Notes under the pieces: model-generated
What the model was told of the DNA's origin: nothing
The model's input: the letters and a program-made list of their open reading frames with translations, nothing else
Database searches by the model: none
In this document: positions 31,551 to 34,477 of the stretch, piece by piece
How the letters are laid out: each line of letters opens with the position of its first letter
Numbering within the stretch: the first letter of the stretch is position 1
DNA from: a virus
Strand: one strand, 5' to 3'
Length of the DNA stretch: 34,477 nt
Virus record (IMG/VR): IMGVR_UViG_3300035662_000091
Span: 1 to 34,477 of that record
Made by a program: the position numbers and the translations under genes

Positions 31551-32774
31551 TCAATTCACCTTCACTGGAGCGCCAAAACCTTTGAACTCAGGAGCTGCAA
31601 CGGCAGGCTTGAGCAATTCATTGATATAGCCCAGCATCTTGTTAGTGACATGCTCCCAAGAGAATTGATCCTCATGAATGCGTGAATAGCACCACGCGCC
31701 ATCATCGTTCATCTTGTCTCGATCTTCGTAGTATTCCGTGAGCAGTTCGGCAAGGTGATTGGGTGATACTTGCCCGCGCTCCAGTCCATAGTTCCTGTCG
31801 GTTTCCCAGCTTTCAATGCGAATGCGAGGCACGTCGCTAAAGATTTCCTTCAGGCTTGTGTGGTCTGGCACTAGCTGCGGACGGCCAGTGGCGGCATGTT
31901 CAGTGTTGACCAAGCCCCAGCCCTCACCCAAGCAAGTGTTGATACCCACGTCCACTGCGTTATACACCTTGTTGAGCTGCTCAATGGGAAGACAGTTATG
32001 CGTGGAGAAATTCGGGCTGGTGAGAATGAGCTTGCCCGCAGGGTCGTAGCCTGCGTCCCTAGCCACACGTTTGAACAAAGGGATCAGTTCCCAGCCCATA
32101 TCTTTGGCTCCCATGTTGAGCCACAGGCGAGCATCAGGCTTGTCTTTTGCAAACTTGATAAAGCCCTTGATGGTCAAGTCAATGCGTTTACGAGGCTGGT
32201 TCCTGTTGCCATTGAATACAATGAACGCATCATCTGGCACGCCAACATCCTTCCGGCATTGCTGCTTGTCAATGGGGAAGAACTTGGTAAAGTCCGTGCC
32301 ATGGCCCACAATTCCAACGGGACGCTCATAGCCCATCTTCACAATTTCGCCCTTGGCAAACTCTGTGTAGGTGACGAGCTTTTCCCATTTGTTCAGGGCA
32401 GGAAGTAGCTCAGGGAATAGTCCGTAGGAGTCGATGGGAGTGTAGACGCAGGTTTTGAAGCCTAGCTTCTCTTTCAGTGGCTCGATCTTATCAACAAGCG
32501 TGACCGCCACCCAAATGTCATTGACAATAAACACCACGTCAGGCTGAATGGTTTGCACCAGTTCAGCAATGCGATGGGAACCGAATGGGTCGGAGCCATG
32601 CGCCATCGCCGGAAACATCTGACAATGCTGCTGCATTGGGGAAGGGTCCCCGTGATGATTGACGCACAGTGCAAACACGTCATGATCTTTGGCGAGGGCG
32701 GGAATGAGATATTCGGCCACCCTGCCGAAGCCCGTCTGTACGCCAACGTCTCCGCAGTAGAGGATTCGTGTCAC
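31551..32774 (-). CDS. GT4-family glycosyltransferase (GT-B fold)
   Basis: The 407-residue protein has the N-terminal GT-B pattern MTRILYCGDVGVQTGFGRVA. Its C-terminal donor-binding half includes FNGNRNQPRKRIDLTIKGF (187-205), LWLNMGAKD, a YNAVDVGINTCLGEGWGLVN stretch and the E-x7-E pair Glu284/Glu292, typical of retaining GT4 enzymes that use nucleotide sugars. All key motifs are intact. It starts with GTG at 32774, and instead of a purine ribosome site a pyrimidine tract (CTTCTTTCTTTCA) precedes it, like the leader at 6966. It heads the glycan cassette between the MuF-like and accessory head genes. Confidence 0.85.
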   Translation of the reverse strand: MTRILYCGDVGVQTGFGRVAEYLIPALAKDHDVFALCVNHHGDPSPMQQHCQMFPAMAHGSDPFGSHRIAELVQTIQPDVVFIVNDIWVAVTLVDKIEPLKEKLGFKTCVYTPIDSYGLFPELLPALNKWEKLVTYTEFAKGEIVKMGYERPVGIVGHGTDFTKFFPIDKQQCRKDVGVPDDAFIVFNGNRNQPRKRIDLTIKGFIKFAKDKPDARLWLNMGAKDMGWELIPLFKRVARDAGYDPAGKLILTSPNFSTHNCLPIEQLNKVYNAVDVGINTCLGEGWGLVNTEHAATGRPQLVPDHTSLKEIFSDVPRIRIESWETDRNYGLERGQVSPNHLAELLTEYYEDRDKMNDDGAWCYSRIHEDQFSWEHVTNKMLGYINELLKPAVAAPEFKGFGAPVKVN

Positions 32775-32809
32775 TGAAAGAAAGAAGCTCGCTAGATACT
32801 AGGGCCTCT

Positions 32810-33487
32810 TCACACGGGAGCATTAGGCGCTTGCTGACGGTAGAACTCCACTCGGCATTTGCACCGTGCCCTGCATTGACAACGCTGCCCTGGCATCGGG
32901 AGGGTGCCGATGGGGACAAGGCCGCGAGCTGCGTAGGCTGGGCAATCAGCGCAGTGCCGGGCTTGTGGGTCGAGGATGCGGCGCATCAGTCCATAGCCTT
33001 CCGCTTGCTTCCGAAGCTCCAAACCCTGCCAGTAAGAGCCACGTACACTTTCAGCGTACAAGCTGATACGAGCAACAGCCATGGCAGGACTAGCGCGGCC
33101 AGCCAGAACGTCATTAGCAAAGTCCTGTAGATAAGCGTATTCTGCACGAAGCCTTTGACCGATGCGGCCATATTCGACACTGCCCATACTGTCCTTTCCG
33201 CCATGGCCAATGATTGCTGTCTGAATGTGAGCTGCCTTGATGGCTTCCCTGACGCTGCCTTGCCATTGCTCCAGCGTGATGCTGCCATCGGCCATCATCT
33301 TTGTAACGCGCCTGAGCGTAGTGTCCAGCCTGCCAATGCGGCCATCTACTAAGGCTTCAACAGCCTTCTGGCTCATGAACCGTCCTTTCTCGTTGCGGTA
33401 GCGTCCAGTACGTTGGTCGTAAGACCACGCAGCGTCCAGCCTAGTGGCCAGCACGGCTTGAGACAGCCCGCTTAGGTCATTCAGCAT
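32810..33487 (-). CDS. MuF-like minor head protein (SPP1 gp7-type)
   Basis: The 225-residue protein follows the portal gene with an 11-base overlap, as usual for MuF/SPP1 gp7-type head morphogenesis proteins. It has an N-terminal WSYDQRTGRYRNEKGRFMSQ segment, a helical middle (RLRAEYAYLQDFANDVLAGR) and the family-like C-terminus ILDPQARHCADCPAYAARGL, then PIGTLPMPGQRCQCRARCKC. Six cysteines (179, 182, 203, 205, 209, 211) may bind zinc. Such proteins bind the portal inside the capsid and can be ejected with DNA. AGAGG stands six bases before the ATG. The short length leaves no room for the toxin-like domain present in some MuF proteins. Confidence 0.8.
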   Translation of the reverse strand: MLNDLSGLSQAVLATRLDAAWSYDQRTGRYRNEKGRFMSQKAVEALVDGRIGRLDTTLRRVTKMMADGSITLEQWQGSVREAIKAAHIQTAIIGHGGKDSMGSVEYGRIGQRLRAEYAYLQDFANDVLAGRASPAMAVARISLYAESVRGSYWQGLELRKQAEGYGLMRRILDPQARHCADCPAYAARGLVPIGTLPMPGQRCQCRARCKCRVEFYRQQAPNAPV

Positions 33488-34477
33488 TGTCGGCCTCTAG
33501 CAGCTCTTTGAACTGGGCTGGAGCCTCTGCTTTCCATTGCTGCAGGGCCTCGGCAATGTCCTCTTCAGAAATGAGAGCCGCTTCGTCAACGCCGCCCAGT
33601 ACCAAGCCACTTGCCTTGATTGCTTCTGCATCTTCCTTGAAATACTCGGCAGTGGTCTTCTTGCCTTTGAAAGCTTTTTCCATGGAGCCGTGCTTGCGCT
33701 TGTAAAGCTCCTTGTACTTGCGCGTCACATAGGCTCCCGCCACTGCGCTGGGCCAAGTCTTGAATTTGCTCTTGGCGGCGGCAATCGCCTGTTGGTGAAG
33801 CTCTTTGTCCGTAAATTCCACGTCGCCGCGTTCATGCTCTAGGTCGCCTTCCAGAAATAGTCCAGCAGCGTCTTGGACTTCTCTGGAGCCGTCCATTGGC
33901 AGTGTGCCATTCTCTTGATTTAATGGATCGCGTCCGCCAGGAGGCACAGCACCTCCCACTTTGGGAGCAAGCATTGCATCGTTGGCCTTGAGCGATGGGT
34001 CAAGGGCGGTTTCCATTGACCACTCAGAGCCCCCGTAACGTGCCTCTCGCACTTCTTGTGGATGGAGCACTCCCAGTTGCAGCATCCTGCCGTCCACGGC
34101 TGCCACGCGGGCTCTCACGTCGGCCTTTTCACGCTCATTCAGTTCAAACAAGTCATTGAAGGAGATTCTCCACGATTCGGGCAGTTCGCCATTGGTCGGC
34201 CCATTCTTGCTCAGCATGATCATTTCCATCAGCTTCTGCAAAGGCCGCTTGTAATGCGCTGCCTGGTAATCACCAAGGAACTTTGCAAAGTCTCGCTCTT
34301 CGCTTCTACCAGTGGCACCAAGGCCGCTTGGGCTCTCGCCAAAGAGAATCGTATGGGGAATCTGTGAGGCGCCAATAATGTCAATGCGCAGCTTTTCCAG
34401 CACGTCGCCAATGCCGCTTAAGTTGCGTGTAACGTAATCAAGTTCCTCGCGCTCGGCGTCAATCGCATAGCCGCGAT
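33477..34477 (-). CDS. Portal protein, DUF1073-type (N-terminus cut by window edge)
   Basis: The frame is open to the right edge and visible for 333 codons. RGYAIDAEREELDYVTRNLS, then GIGDVLEKLRIDIIGASQIP, TILFGESPSGLGATGRSEER and DFAKFLGDYQAAHYKRPLQK are typical of DUF1073 portals, which form the twelve-fold DNA channel. After the portal core comes a long hydrophilic extension of about 150 residues. It includes AAKSKFKTWPSAVAGAYVTR and KYKELYKRKHGSMEKAFKGK, a motif that reminds me of DUF5872-like segments in other phage proteins. A GTG at 34403 lies inside the gene and is not the start. Terminase genes are expected just outside the window. Confidence 0.88.
   Translation of the reverse strand, partial: RGYAIDAEREELDYVTRNLSGIGDVLEKLRIDIIGASQIPHTILFGESPSGLGATGRSEERDFAKFLGDYQAAHYKRPLQKLMEMIMLSKNGPTNGELPESWRISFNDLFELNEREKADVRARVAAVDGRMLQLGVLHPQEVREARYGGSEWSMETALDPSLKANDAMLAPKVGGAVPPGGRDPLNQENGTLPMDGSREVQDAAGLFLEGDLEHERGDVEFTDKELHQQAIAAAKSKFKTWPSAVAGAYVTRKYKELYKRKHGSMEKAFKGKKTTAEYFKEDAEAIKASGLVLGGVDEAALISEEDIAEALQQWKAEAPAQFKELLEADNAE

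Noticed and set aside
33477-34477. Possible anti-CBASS (Acb1-like) function, since databases link that name to DUF1073
   Set aside because: The visible sequence shows portal motifs and no paired H-x-T/S motifs of a 2H phosphoesterase, so only a portal role is supported.

Overview
The window is a contiguous piece of the virion-structure region of a tailed phage with a long, non-contractile tail (siphovirus type). Nearly every gene is on the minus strand, so the operon reads from the right edge to the left. The portal, MuF-like protein, DUF2213 protease/scaffold, DUF2184-type capsid, DUF4054 connector, HK97 gp10-type protein, frameshifted tail chaperones, 2056-residue tape measure and lambda-like tail-tip set identify the virus type. 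No integrase, repressor/att region, tRNA, rRNA or CRISPR array is visible. A cyanobacterial (Synechococcus/Cyanobium-like) host is my best guess, from the resemblance of several small and fibre proteins to cyanophage proteins as I remember them; nothing in the window proves it.

Right to left: a portal cut by the right edge and a MuF-like minor head protein (34477-32810). Next come three sugar-modifying genes, a GT4 glycosyltransferase, a GT32-like glycosyltransferase and an FkbM-type methyltransferase (32774-30215), and two small accessory proteins (30212-29317). A single plus-strand gene, an XRE-type helix-turn-helix regulator (29045-29347), interrupts the operon. The capsid block follows: protease/scaffold, cement protein and major capsid protein (28983-26303). 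Neck and tail-completion genes follow (26251-23400), with a probable major tail protein and an intrinsic terminator/attenuator just behind it. Then come tail assembly chaperones made by -1 frameshifting, the tape measure with two cell-wall hydrolase domains, and three small tail-tip genes plus a giant tail-tip hub (23413-11099). The left third (11050-1) holds two tail-tube-fold proteins, an S74-processed tail fibre, a 46-residue basic protein, a beta-helix tailspike and a run of small adhesion proteins, ending in a gene cut by the left edge.

The genes work as an assembly line. Portal and MuF-like protein nucleate the prohead. Protease/scaffold, cement and capsid proteins build and mature it. 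Connector and terminator proteins join head to tail. Chaperones load the tape measure, around which tail protein polymerises. The tip hub carries fibres and a tailspike for receptor recognition, and the tape measure probably opens the cell wall. The sugar-modifying cassette inside the head block suggests glycan decoration of the virion or alteration of host surface sugars.

The most notable structures are the glycan cassette in the head module; the opposite-strand regulator; a textbook -1 frameshift signal; a terminator whose 3' arm carries the next gene's ribosome binding site; a probable internal start that makes a separate scaffold; a CTAAG motif 27-30 bases upstream of four tail-gene starts; and several domain insertions in fibre-type proteins. 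No intergenic stretch exceeds 300 bases.
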